From assembly GCF_009796865.1 (NCBI RefSeq), contig NZ_CP047028.1, positions 1,302,001 through 1,366,000 on the forward strand: a DNA stretch of 64,000 bases. The letters run 5' to 3'. The translations under genes were made by a program, and so were the position numbers. The notes beneath the pieces were generated by a model. That model made no database searches, was not told where the DNA came from, and worked only from the letters and a program-made list of their open reading frames with translations. The first letter of the stretch is position 1. Every line of letters begins with the position of its first letter. This stretch comes from Formosa sp. L2A11. GTDB lineage: Bacteria; Bacteroidota; Bacteroidia; Flavobacteriales; Flavobacteriaceae. Positions 1 to 8,130 of this stretch are shown piece after piece.

Positions 1-1
1 A

Positions 2-940
2 AAATCTTCAAAAGTTACAGTTTCAGAATTCTGGATAGAAAAGATTTCAGATTTAAATAAAGCTGGTAGAACAGGAAATGCTAGAGCCTACAAAGATGTT
101 TATAATTCGTTTTTCAAATTCCATAAAAACAAAAATTTAGTCTTTAGAGAAATCACACCTATTTTACTCGATAAATATGAAACTTATTTAAGAAGTAAAA
201 ATAATTCAGATGGAGGTATTGGGGTGAAAATGCGCGAATTAAGAGCATTGTTTAACGATGCTATAAAGAAAGGTGTTGTAGATGAAAAATATTATCCGTT
301 TAAAATATATAAAGTTTCAAAGTTAAAGGGGAAAGGGATTAAAAAAGCATTAACACGAGATGAAATGAAACTTATGGAAGCACTTAATATTGAAGAAAAC
401 CCACACTTAATACATGCAAAAAATTATATGCTATTTAGTTATTATATGGGTGGGATGAACTTTGTTGATATGATGAAACTAAAATGGGAAAACATACAAG
501 GGGATAGGGTTTTATATATCCGTTCTAAAACTAAAGGAAGATTCTCTGTAAAAATGTTGGAACCAGTAAAGCAAATTATAGCATTTTATAGAACTCAAAA
601 AAGTTCAACAAAATATGTGTTCCCAATCCTGTTGAAAGATAACCTAACTCCAATGCAGATTGAGAATAGAAAGCACAAGACCATAAGTAAATTTAATAAA
701 CAGCTTAAAGAGATTGCAGAAATTCAAGGTGTGAAACAAAACGTTACTTCTTATGTAATAAGACACAGTTTTGCAACAAATTTAAAGTTTGCTGGGATTT
801 CAACAGATTTGATTGGGGAATCTATGGGACATCATGATATTAGTGTAACCAAAGCTTATCTTAAAGAATTTGACGATGAAATAATAGATAATGCAATGAG
901 CAAATTACTTGAAGAACCTAGGTTTAAATACGTGTCTTAA
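2..940 (+). CDS. Tyrosine recombinase/integrase, 5' end cut by the window
   Basis: Site-specific integrase that presumably inserts and excises the island. The frame is open back to base 2, well upstream of the GTG at 224, so 312 residues are visible and the N-terminus is missing. The first part looks like the SAM-like core-binding domain. The catalytic domain shows 'YVIRHSFATN' (box II Arg at about 761-763), 'MGHHDISVTKAYL' (His and the nucleophilic Tyr) and 'YYMGGMNFVDMMKLKW' in place of box I. In relatives the residue before GM is normally the first catalytic Arg; here it is Gly (codon 449-451). A hairpin terminator follows directly. The identity is secure; whether it is fully active is not. 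Confidence 0.9.
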   Translation, partial: KSSKVTVSEFWIEKISDLNKAGRTGNARAYKDVYNSFFKFHKNKNLVFREITPILLDKYETYLRSKNNSDGGIGVKMRELRALFNDAIKKGVVDEKYYPFKIYKVSKLKGKGIKKALTRDEMKLMEALNIEENPHLIHAKNYMLFSYYMGGMNFVDMMKLKWENIQGDRVLYIRSKTKGRFSVKMLEPVKQIIAFYRTQKSSTKYVFPILLKDNLTPMQIENRKHKTISKFNKQLKEIAEIQGVKQNVTSYVIRHSFATNLKFAGISTDLIGESMGHHDISVTKAYLKEFDDEIIDNAMSKLLEEPRFKYVS

Positions 941-948
941 AACAATAA

Positions 949-978
949 AAAAGGCTCTCATTTTATGAGGGTCTTTTT
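949..978 (+). terminator. Rho-independent terminator of the integrase gene
   Basis: A stem of about ten pairs, including two G-U pairs, is formed by 951-960 and 966-975 around a five-base loop, followed by a T run. It lies immediately after the integrase stop codon. Confidence 0.75.
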
Positions 979-1050
979 CAATTAAAACTGAATCTAATCA
1001 GATTTAACTTAAACAATACAATTTAATATTAACCATTAAAATATAAGATT

Positions 1051-1914
1051 ATGCAATTAAGAAAATCAGAAAGAAAACAAGCAAAAATTAAAATGGCATT
1101 ACAAGGCAGTAGTGGCTGTGGCAAGAGTTTAAGCTCTCTTTTGCTAGCTAAAGGGCTAACTAATGACCACCTTGATAAAGTAGCTGTAATTGATACAGAA
1201 AATGGTTCAGCAGACCTTTATGCTCATCTAGGTAATTATAATGTGCTACAATTACAGCCACCATATACACCAGAGAAATTTATTGAAGCTATTGAGGTTT
1301 GTGAAAAAGCAGAAATGGAAGTGATAATTTTGGATTCTATCTCACAAGTTTGGGATGAACTTTTAGATTACCATTCTAAGCTACCAGGAAATTCATTTGC
1401 TAACTGGAGTAAAGTTACACCTAGGCAAAAAGCATTCATTAATAAGATTTTGCAATGTGATGCACATGTTATTGCTACAATGAGAACAAAACAAGATTAT
1501 GTCCTGCAACAAAAAGACGGGAAATATGTGCCTGAAAAAGTAGGACTTAAAGCTGTACAAAGGGATGATGTTTCTTATGAATTTACTATAGTATTTGATT
1601 TAGATATTAAACACTTTGCAATAGCGAGTAAAGATAGGACTAATCTGTTTACTGGTAGACCTGAATTTATGATAAACACCTCTACAGGAAAACGCATTTT
1701 AGAATGGTGTACATCTCCAGTCAAAGAGGTCGATATAAAACAAAAAATAGAAGATTGCTTATCAGTAAGCCAGTTAATGGAATTATATAAAGAGCATCCA
1801 AGTTTTCAACTACCATTAAAAGCTTTGTTTCAAGCTAAGAAAGATTTTTTAGAAAAATTAGTTAACCCACAAAATTTTAGTCAAAATGGAAATAATATCA
1901 GTAACAGAGCTTAA
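1051..1914 (+). CDS. RecA-like AAA ATPase, Sak4/AAA_24 type
   Basis: P-loop ATPase of 287 residues of the kind found in phages and integrative elements as a Sak4-like, Rad51-related recombination ATPase. Walker A is 'GSSGCGKS' at residues 19-26 and Walker B is 'VIILDS' at about 91-96. The acidic 'IDTENGSADLY' after strand 2 is also typical. The protein probably acts on single-stranded DNA in annealing or recombination during element replication or repair. The 3' end overlaps the next gene by 29 bases, which indicates a two-gene operon. The family call rests on motifs and context. A plain AAA_24 ATPase without recombination activity remains possible. Confidence 0.75.
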   Translation: MQLRKSERKQAKIKMALQGSSGCGKSLSSLLLAKGLTNDHLDKVAVIDTENGSADLYAHLGNYNVLQLQPPYTPEKFIEAIEVCEKAEMEVIILDSISQVWDELLDYHSKLPGNSFANWSKVTPRQKAFINKILQCDAHVIATMRTKQDYVLQQKDGKYVPEKVGLKAVQRDDVSYEFTIVFDLDIKHFAIASKDRTNLFTGRPEFMINTSTGKRILEWCTSPVKEVDIKQKIEDCLSVSQLMELYKEHPSFQLPLKALFQAKKDFLEKLVNPQNFSQNGNNISNRA

Positions 1915-2920
1915 TAAGCAACGTCAAGACGTATTTAATAATCCTGAAGGTATTCCTGAAATTGTGCATCCTTTGCAAATACCTGGAGAAAATAAAATAT
2001 ATCAGCATAACCCATTTATAGAGGCTAACACAAAAGAGGTTAGCCTTTCTGTTTTAAAGCATGATTGTATTATACCGGTATTTTCAAAAGATAATGAGAA
2101 AACTTTGGCACATCAGGAGTTTATCGAGATAGTGCAAAGCTGTGTTGGTAATGTGTTTTCCCATCATACAATTGAAGTGCCAGAGGTTAGAGTGTCTCAC
2201 CAGATTAAGGGCAGAACAGCTGATGCTATTTACAAGCCAGTAAAAGAACTTTTAGAACATGAGAAAACCCAGTATTTTGAGAGAATGGCATTTATAATTA
2301 GAATTCCATCTATTACAGAGAATATAAATGGACATGATGTGTCACTAACTGTTGGAGGGGTAAGAGCCTACAATCAAGAAAACCTGTACAACAGAAAAAC
2401 GTATGAGAAATTTAAGTTTTTTATAGGTTTTCAAAATATGGTGTGCTGTAACCTATGTATTTCTACAGATGGGTATCAAGATGAAATGCGAGTAGGGAAC
2501 TATTCTGAATTACAGTCTAAAATCATGAATTTAATAGAAAATTATAATGCAAAATCTCACTTAGAGGGTATGAAGCAACTATCTAAATATAATTTAACTG
2601 AACAGCAATTTGCTCAGCTTATAGGTAGAGCAAGACTATATAACTTTCTACCTAAAGAGGAAAAGACTCTAATTCCAGAATTAATGCTTAATGATGGACA
2701 GATTTCTACGGTAGCTAAAGATTATTATTTAGATAATAGCTTTTGTAGAAACGAAAATGGAGATATTAACGTTTGGAATGTATATAATCTCTTCACTGGA
2801 GCTAATAAGAGCTCTTATATAGACTCTTTTCTGTCAAGAAACGTCAACGCCTTTGGTTTTGCAAAAGGTCTGGCTAAGGCTATCAATGGTGATTCTAAAC
2901 ATCGTTGGTTTTTGAGTTGA
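1886..2920 (+). CDS. DUF3871 family protein
   Basis: A 344-residue protein recognised as DUF3871, a family seen mainly on Bacteroidota mobile elements and of unknown biochemical function. Characteristic stretches are 'IKGRTADAIYKPVKELLEH', 'LSLTVGGVRAYN' (here starting VSLTVGG), 'LTEQQFAQLIGRARLY' and 'YNLFTGANKSSYIDSF'. No catalytic motif is evident. The ATG at 1886 lies inside the preceding ATPase gene, so the two are probably translationally coupled. A strong terminator follows. The association with a Sak4-like ATPase suggests a role in element DNA metabolism, but that is inference. Confidence 0.85.
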   Translation: MEIISVTELNKQRQDVFNNPEGIPEIVHPLQIPGENKIYQHNPFIEANTKEVSLSVLKHDCIIPVFSKDNEKTLAHQEFIEIVQSCVGNVFSHHTIEVPEVRVSHQIKGRTADAIYKPVKELLEHEKTQYFERMAFIIRIPSITENINGHDVSLTVGGVRAYNQENLYNRKTYEKFKFFIGFQNMVCCNLCISTDGYQDEMRVGNYSELQSKIMNLIENYNAKSHLEGMKQLSKYNLTEQQFAQLIGRARLYNFLPKEEKTLIPELMLNDGQISTVAKDYYLDNSFCRNENGDINVWNVYNLFTGANKSSYIDSFLSRNVNAFGFAKGLAKAINGDSKHRWFLS

Positions 2921-2923
2921 GTA

Positions 2924-2969
2924 GGACCCAGCCTCTTTAATTAGGGGTTGGTTTTTTTTTTTTTTTTTT
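2924..2969 (+). terminator. Strong terminator with an 18-base T run
   Basis: An eight-pair stem with two G-U pairs (2928-2935 with 2944-2951) is followed by an uninterrupted T run at 2952-2969. It closes the ATPase-DUF3871 operon. The homopolymer is long enough to be prone to length variation or sequencing error. Confidence 0.85.
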
Positions 2970-3031
2970 AATGGAATAATGACATTCCAGACACTATCCA
3001 AAAAACATAATAATGTTTTTAAATATTTGTC

Positions 3032-3460
3032 TTAATAAAAATCATCTAAATCTATAATTGATGAAAACTCAATGTCATCATTCTTAAAAAAATAGATACC
3101 TTCTACATGAGATAATCCAACTTTTTGTGCTTCCCTTACATTTATACTCATCATAAAAGTTTTAATATGAGAATCTCTACCTTTTTTAGTTTTCAATGTT
3201 TTTGATAGTTCATTATATGGTATGTAATTTAATTCAGCTAAATCCTCAACTATAAAGTCTAATTCCAATGTGTCTTCATCCCAGTGAGAATCATATACTT
3301 CTTCCATATCCATGAATTGGTCATAAGTATACTTAAATTTAATATCAAATTCTCTGTCATTAGTTTCATGTATATAAATTGTAATAATAAACCAACCAAT
3401 AATAAAAATTATTATTGAAATAAATATACGGGAAGCCAATTTTTTAAGTTTATATTCCAT
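3032..3460 (-). CDS. Hypothetical membrane-anchored protein
   Basis: A 142-residue protein that I do not recognise. It has a short basic N-terminus ('MEYKLKKLASR'), one clear membrane segment at about residues 11-30 ('IFISIIIFIIGWFIITIYI') and an acidic soluble part of about 110 residues with no motif I can name. The topology suggests an inner-membrane anchor with the C-terminal domain outside the cytoplasm. It starts three bases after the stop codon of the restriction-enzyme remnant at 3464-3586, so it was probably the downstream partner of that lost gene. Confidence 0.6.
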   Translation of the reverse strand: MEYKLKKLASRIFISIIIFIIGWFIITIYIHETNDREFDIKFKYTYDQFMDMEEVYDSHWDEDTLELDFIVEDLAELNYIPYNELSKTLKTKKGRDSHIKTFMMSINVREAQKVGLSHVEGIYFFKNDDIEFSSIIDLDDFY

Positions 3461-3463
3461 AGG

Positions 3464-3586
3464 TTAACTATTTTCTATAATATTAATTTCATCTTCTGTC
3501 AAATCATAAAGCTCATAAACCATTTGGTCTATTTCCTTATCAGTTTGGTTAATTTGGATTTGTAAACCAAATGGGATTATCAGCAT
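3464..3586 (-). pseudogene. C-terminal remnant of an Eco57I/TaqI-like restriction-modification enzyme
   Basis: A 40-residue frame whose last 27 residues include 'DKEIDQMVYELYDLTEDEI' followed by NIIENS. The pattern D.EID..VY.LY.LT..EI.IIE is the usual C-terminal tail of N6-adenine methylase/specificity fusions such as type IIG and Eco57I-like enzymes. The frame stays open upstream only to about 3607 and no methylase motif precedes it. The fragment may still be translated from the ATG at 3586, but it looks like the end of a gene whose body was lost, perhaps when the neighbouring hsd operon arrived. Confidence 0.65.
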
Positions 3587-3734
3587 AATGATTAAATATA
3601 TGGCAAATTACTTTTGTTCTAAAGTTAATTTCTATCCTGTTGGTATATTTTATTAAAAGGTTTCTTAAATCGAAATCTAATTAACAAAGCTTTACTGCAT
3701 TAGAAAACAATGTATTTTTTTTAAACCATAGATG

Positions 3735-6700
3735 TTACTTTTCATTTTTTTTCAATATTTCAAATCCACCACCAATAATAAACTCTTGCAATAAATCATG
3801 AACCTTAATATTTACTCTAAAAGCAGGAATTGATTTACCCTCCAATTTCTCAAAATATATCTTCGCTAAACTTTTGTCAACAGTACTTTTTAAATCATCA
3901 AAACGTCCATACTCATTTATGTTTTTCTCTGTTATGCCTGAATCCAACATATTACGAAGTTTTGATTCATCTAAACCTAATGTTTCTGAAATTCTAAATA
4001 TCTGGTCGTTTTTAGCATTATAAAGATAATCTGTAATATATTCTCTAAAGGTTTTACCACTTTTAATACTCATAACACCACTTTGAACATCATGTATAAA
4101 AATGTTAGCGTATTTTTGTTCTTCTTGAGTTAATGTAGCAAATGACTTATGTAACTCATCTAGGGTATGTTGTAGTTGCTCATCATCAATATCACCTTTG
4201 AGTTCTTTAAGGTATTTCTCAAAGCGAGAATTCATATAGTCAGCATCAATTTTATCAGTGTCAATCTCTGTTAAATGACCTTCAATTTCAAAAGGAACCT
4301 CACTTGTTCCAGCTCCACCAACATCACCACTAAACAGCTCTTTATATCGTAAAGCTAGAATTAGGTACGTATTTTCATTAAAACTCATTTCAACTATAGC
4401 TCCACTATCAAATTCATATTTTAATTGGCTCCACTTAAAACCTTGAATTTTTGCAGCTTCTAAAAAGTCATTTAAAGTTTTATAAAGTGAAGCAAACCTT
4501 CCACGTTCTGGAATACCTTCAGGTAGTCTTTCAAAATTTAGAATACCTGCTGAACTAAACAACTGAGAAATTTCATGAAACACTAAATTTATTGTAGTCA
4601 GATTTTGTTCTAAGCGGTCAACAAATAAATCAAAAGGTCTATCTCCTGAATATAATTCTATAGCCACTTTAATATGTTGTTCCATAGTATGTGGATACCT
4701 ATAATAACGAATGGTTCCAAAAGGTTTATCTGGACCAAATAGACGATTTGTTCTTGAAAATGCTTGAATAATATTTTGATATTTAAGAACTTTATCCAAG
4801 TAAAGTGTATTTATCCATTTAGAATCAAAACCTGTTAGCATTTGGTCTACAACAATTAGTAAATCAATTTGTTTTTCTGGTGTTGTTTCAATTCTTAAAT
4901 AGGGTGCTTTGTGTGCTAGTCTTGCCGCAATATCTTTTTTAAATTTTGCGTGGGTTGCTAAAGTATAATCTTGCTCATATCTCTCATTATAATCCTCTAG
5001 TAGTTCAACTAAACCATCTTCTTTATAAGCAGCATTACCTACGTTATCAATTGTAGGATCAAATAATGCGGTTGTTTTTAACTCAGGCTTTAATCTTTTT
5101 AATAGTCTATAATATTCAATAGCTTCATTAATACTGCTTGTGGCAAAAATGGCATGAAACTTATTAAGCTTACTTAATCTAAGCCAGTTTTTTAAAATAT
5201 CGTCAACTACTGTTTCTTGATGCGTATCAATTTCATATTGTGATTTAGGTACAAAATCTTCAATGCCACGAATATAATTCCCAGAAGGTTCTGTATAACC
5301 AGCCATGGTTAAATCATTCATGTATCTATTAAATACTTCAGCTTTTTGAGGGTCAGAAAGTGCTTCAGTTTCGTCCACAGCTCTGGCTTTTTCTAGAGCT
5401 ATTACTCGTCTTAAATCTATATCTCTGTAGGTTGATATTTTGTACGGGTCAAAACCTAGTACGTTTTTATCGCTTATACCGTCACCAAGCGTATATCTAT
5501 GTAACTCACTCCCAAATACGGTTGAAGTGGTATTCATATTTATCTGATTTTCATCTTTAATTGGTGTCCCTGTAAAACCAAAAAAGATGGCAGAAGAAAA
5601 TGTATTTTTAATATCAATAAGCATATCCCCAAAAGTAGAACGGTGTGCTTCATCTACGATAAAAACCGTTCTTTTGCTATTCATTATCTCGATGTCTCTA
5701 GCGTTTAAACCACCATCTTCATCTTTAATATTACTCATCTTCTGAATAGAGGTAACAATTAAAGTATTGGTTGGGTCTGAACTTTTTAGTTTTGTAACCA
5801 AAACACCAGTATTCTCAGTTGCTTGCACATCTTCATTTTCATCTGAAAAACCTCGATACTCTTTTAAAGATTGTGTACCCAACTCTATTCTATCCATCAA
5901 AAAGATAACCTTGTCAGCATCTTTTGAGTTTGCAATCAATTGAGCAGATTTAAAACTAGTCATTGTTTTACCAGAACCTGTAGTGTGCCAAATATATCCT
6001 CCTAATGCATGTTTGCTTTTCCAATCTGTTTTAGCAACCTTATCTGATATGGCATTTGCTGCATAATACTGATAGCTACGCATGACCTTTAAAATCCCAT
6101 CATTAGTATCTGGTACCGTATAAAAACCTATTAACTGATGTGCCATAGGAATAGATAGTAGAGAGGAAGCTATATCGTTCCAATCATTTTTTGGCTCATT
6201 ATTAAAATCTGCCCAATGGAAATAAAAATCTTTATTGAATTTTCCATCTGGTCCAGGATTGGCAAAATAAACGGTTTCTTTAGGCTCCATAGCTACAAAC
6301 ACCTGAACTAAAGAAAAGATGCCTGAAAAGGTTCCTGAGCGAGCATAATTCTCTATTTGGTGATAGGCTTGACTTACAGATACACCACTTCTTTTTAACT
6401 CAATATGAATTAGTGGCATACCATTAATTAAAAGCATTAAATCACCACGTCTATCATTTAGTATTTTAGATTTTGTAGGAAACTTTGGTTGTTGTACTAT
6501 TTGATATCTACTTTGTCCTGCGGCTATTTCGTGTCTGTCGTATATTTTTAGGCTGACTTCTTTACCAAAATGCAGTTTATCTTCTGGGTTATCTCGTTTT
6601 ATTGCAACTGTTTTACCATTGATGAAACCATTTAGTTTTAATGGTGTCCTTAAAGCATTAATTTGCTCCAGTATTTGTTGCATTTCACCATTGGTTAATG

Positions 6701-6875
6701 GTGTATCGTTTAAGCGATCTATACCTCTGTTATTATCAAAAAGAATGTTTGCCCAATTGTTAAGTAAATCTTCTTCTGTTGGGTTTTTTATAACCTCATT
6801 TTCCCAACCTTTTTTACTTAGTGCCAATATTAAGGCTTCTTCGAGTTTAGATTCTTTGGTAAATGTCATTTTCAT
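3735..6875 (-). CDS. hsdR: Type I restriction enzyme R subunit (HsdR)
   Basis: Motor and nuclease subunit of a type I restriction-modification complex, 1046 residues. The N-terminal nuclease core has an Asp near residue 145 and 'IHIELKRSG' (E-x-K at 159-161) of the PD-(D/E)xK fold. The helicase part has 'TTGSGKT' (298-304), 'VDEAH' (about 407-411) and 'FGFTGTPI', with a second RecA-like domain after it ('QMLTGFDSKW', 'QAFSRTNRLF'). It is the last gene of the hsdM-hsdS-hsdR operon, 21 bases behind hsdS. Two start codons are possible (6875 or 6869). All catalytic motifs are intact, so the enzyme should be functional. Confidence 0.95.
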   Translation of the reverse strand: MKMTFTKESKLEEALILALSKKGWENEVIKNPTEEDLLNNWANILFDNNRGIDRLNDTPLTNGEMQQILEQINALRTPLKLNGFINGKTVAIKRDNPEDKLHFGKEVSLKIYDRHEIAAGQSRYQIVQQPKFPTKSKILNDRRGDLMLLINGMPLIHIELKRSGVSVSQAYHQIENYARSGTFSGIFSLVQVFVAMEPKETVYFANPGPDGKFNKDFYFHWADFNNEPKNDWNDIASSLLSIPMAHQLIGFYTVPDTNDGILKVMRSYQYYAANAISDKVAKTDWKSKHALGGYIWHTTGSGKTMTSFKSAQLIANSKDADKVIFLMDRIELGTQSLKEYRGFSDENEDVQATENTGVLVTKLKSSDPTNTLIVTSIQKMSNIKDEDGGLNARDIEIMNSKRTVFIVDEAHRSTFGDMLIDIKNTFSSAIFFGFTGTPIKDENQINMNTTSTVFGSELHRYTLGDGISDKNVLGFDPYKISTYRDIDLRRVIALEKARAVDETEALSDPQKAEVFNRYMNDLTMAGYTEPSGNYIRGIEDFVPKSQYEIDTHQETVVDDILKNWLRLSKLNKFHAIFATSSINEAIEYYRLLKRLKPELKTTALFDPTIDNVGNAAYKEDGLVELLEDYNERYEQDYTLATHAKFKKDIAARLAHKAPYLRIETTPEKQIDLLIVVDQMLTGFDSKWINTLYLDKVLKYQNIIQAFSRTNRLFGPDKPFGTIRYYRYPHTMEQHIKVAIELYSGDRPFDLFVDRLEQNLTTINLVFHEISQLFSSAGILNFERLPEGIPERGRFASLYKTLNDFLEAAKIQGFKWSQLKYEFDSGAIVEMSFNENTYLILALRYKELFSGDVGGAGTSEVPFEIEGHLTEIDTDKIDADYMNSRFEKYLKELKGDIDDEQLQHTLDELHKSFATLTQEEQKYANIFIHDVQSGVMSIKSGKTFREYITDYLYNAKNDQIFRISETLGLDESKLRNMLDSGITEKNINEYGRFDDLKSTVDKSLAKIYFEKLEGKSIPAFRVNIKVHDLLQEFIIGGGFEILKKNEK

Positions 6876-6896
6876 TTATTTTATAAAAGCAATATT

Positions 6897-8129
6897 TTAA
6901 TCTTGTGGTACAGACATTTTTGCAAAACAGGCTTTTTTAATGTTTTTTAGTTTTTCTAACTCAACCAAATGAAGATTAATAAGGGAATCTATTTGCAAAA
7001 AATATTGTCCTAATTTCTTCTGTTCTTTCATTGTTGGGACCAACACTTCCGTTTCTCGAATAGTTTTTAGCCCTAAATTTTTAATAGTAGAACCCGTCAA
7101 TTTATTTATAAAATATTTTCGAATTCTTGGCGATTGTAATAATGCATATGTATATGTCTTATCAAAACTTTCTAAAGTAATATACGCCACACTTTTTCCC
7201 AACATTACCTTCTCACCTTTGTACAATGCTAAATTCCCTATAGTTCCATTAATAGACATAAGTATAGTATTTGGACCTAACGTTTCATCATTTTTTGACA
7301 TCTCTTTTTTAGATACTTGCTTTGTTTCATTACTTATATTAATTGTTCCTAAATTCAAATTATTTCCATTAATAAAATAGACCCCACTATCTTCGACATA
7401 TTTAGGTGTGCCATGCAATCCATCACCTATTTTAGGAGCTCCATCACTTAATTTTCGAACATTCCAATTACCTAAAAATTCCTTGAATCGAATTTTGGGT
7501 ACATCTGAACCCTCTTCAGGGAACATCTGCTTGAGAAAGACTTTTTTTAATGTCATGAATTTTTCATACTTGTTCTGGTGAAGAGTGATTAGATTATCTA
7601 GTCGTTCAAAAAGTATCCCAATTTTTTTCTGCTCATCCAGTGAAGAAGATATGCCTACTTTTAATGATAGTAGATTTTCAGGACTAACAGATTGCCTCTT
7701 TACTACAGTTCCTTCTTCATACTGCAAAGCTCTTAATTTGAACTTTTCACTTTTAACAATCAATTCTATAAAAGAGGGTTCTTCTTCTGTAGTAAATGTT
7801 ACATAAATGGGAGATATTACACCCCTTCCATGCTTGTTTCTATCTATGGCTCCATATTTAAGGTTGGAAGGATTGTAAACAATATCATTAAGTTCTGTTA
7901 GTTTATAAACCTTATTTTCTTGGTCTAAAGTTAAATGGTCTCTGTTGTTAGATTTTCTTTCGCTTCTATCTATAACACCTTGTCCTGAAGCAAATGCCAA
8001 AATTGGGGCATCTTCAGATATTTTTTGCATTGATTTACGTTCTGTTAGTACTTCTCCTAATTCTAGGTGTTTCCAATCTTCAGTAAAACCCTTAAAACGA
8101 ACTTCTGGATTTTTGTTTTTCTTAGCCAT
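6897..8129 (-). CDS. hsdS: Type I restriction-modification specificity subunit (HsdS)
   Basis: DNA-recognition subunit of 410 residues with the usual two-fold layout: target recognition domain 1 at about residues 10-190, a central conserved helix, and domain 2 at about 215-400. Each half opens with a related phrase ('VRFKGFTEDWKHLELGEVL' and 'IRFKEFLGNWNVRKLSD'). It joins HsdM to form the methylase and HsdR for restriction. The start lies one base after the hsdM stop codon. I saw no second hsdS, inverted repeats or recombinase that would suggest specificity switching. The recognition sequence cannot be read from the protein by eye. Confidence 0.93.
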   Translation of the reverse strand: MAKKNKNPEVRFKGFTEDWKHLELGEVLTERKSMQKISEDAPILAFASGQGVIDRSERKSNNRDHLTLDQENKVYKLTELNDIVYNPSNLKYGAIDRNKHGRGVISPIYVTFTTEEEPSFIELIVKSEKFKLRALQYEEGTVVKRQSVSPENLLSLKVGISSSLDEQKKIGILFERLDNLITLHQNKYEKFMTLKKVFLKQMFPEEGSDVPKIRFKEFLGNWNVRKLSDGAPKIGDGLHGTPKYVEDSGVYFINGNNLNLGTINISNETKQVSKKEMSKNDETLGPNTILMSINGTIGNLALYKGEKVMLGKSVAYITLESFDKTYTYALLQSPRIRKYFINKLTGSTIKNLGLKTIRETEVLVPTMKEQKKLGQYFLQIDSLINLHLVELEKLKNIKKACFAKMSVPQD

Positions 8130-8130
8130 A

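Noticed and set aside
6897-8129. Phase-variable or shuffling hsdS locus.
   Set aside because: Only one hsdS is present, without inverted hsdS copies, invertase or long simple repeats in it.
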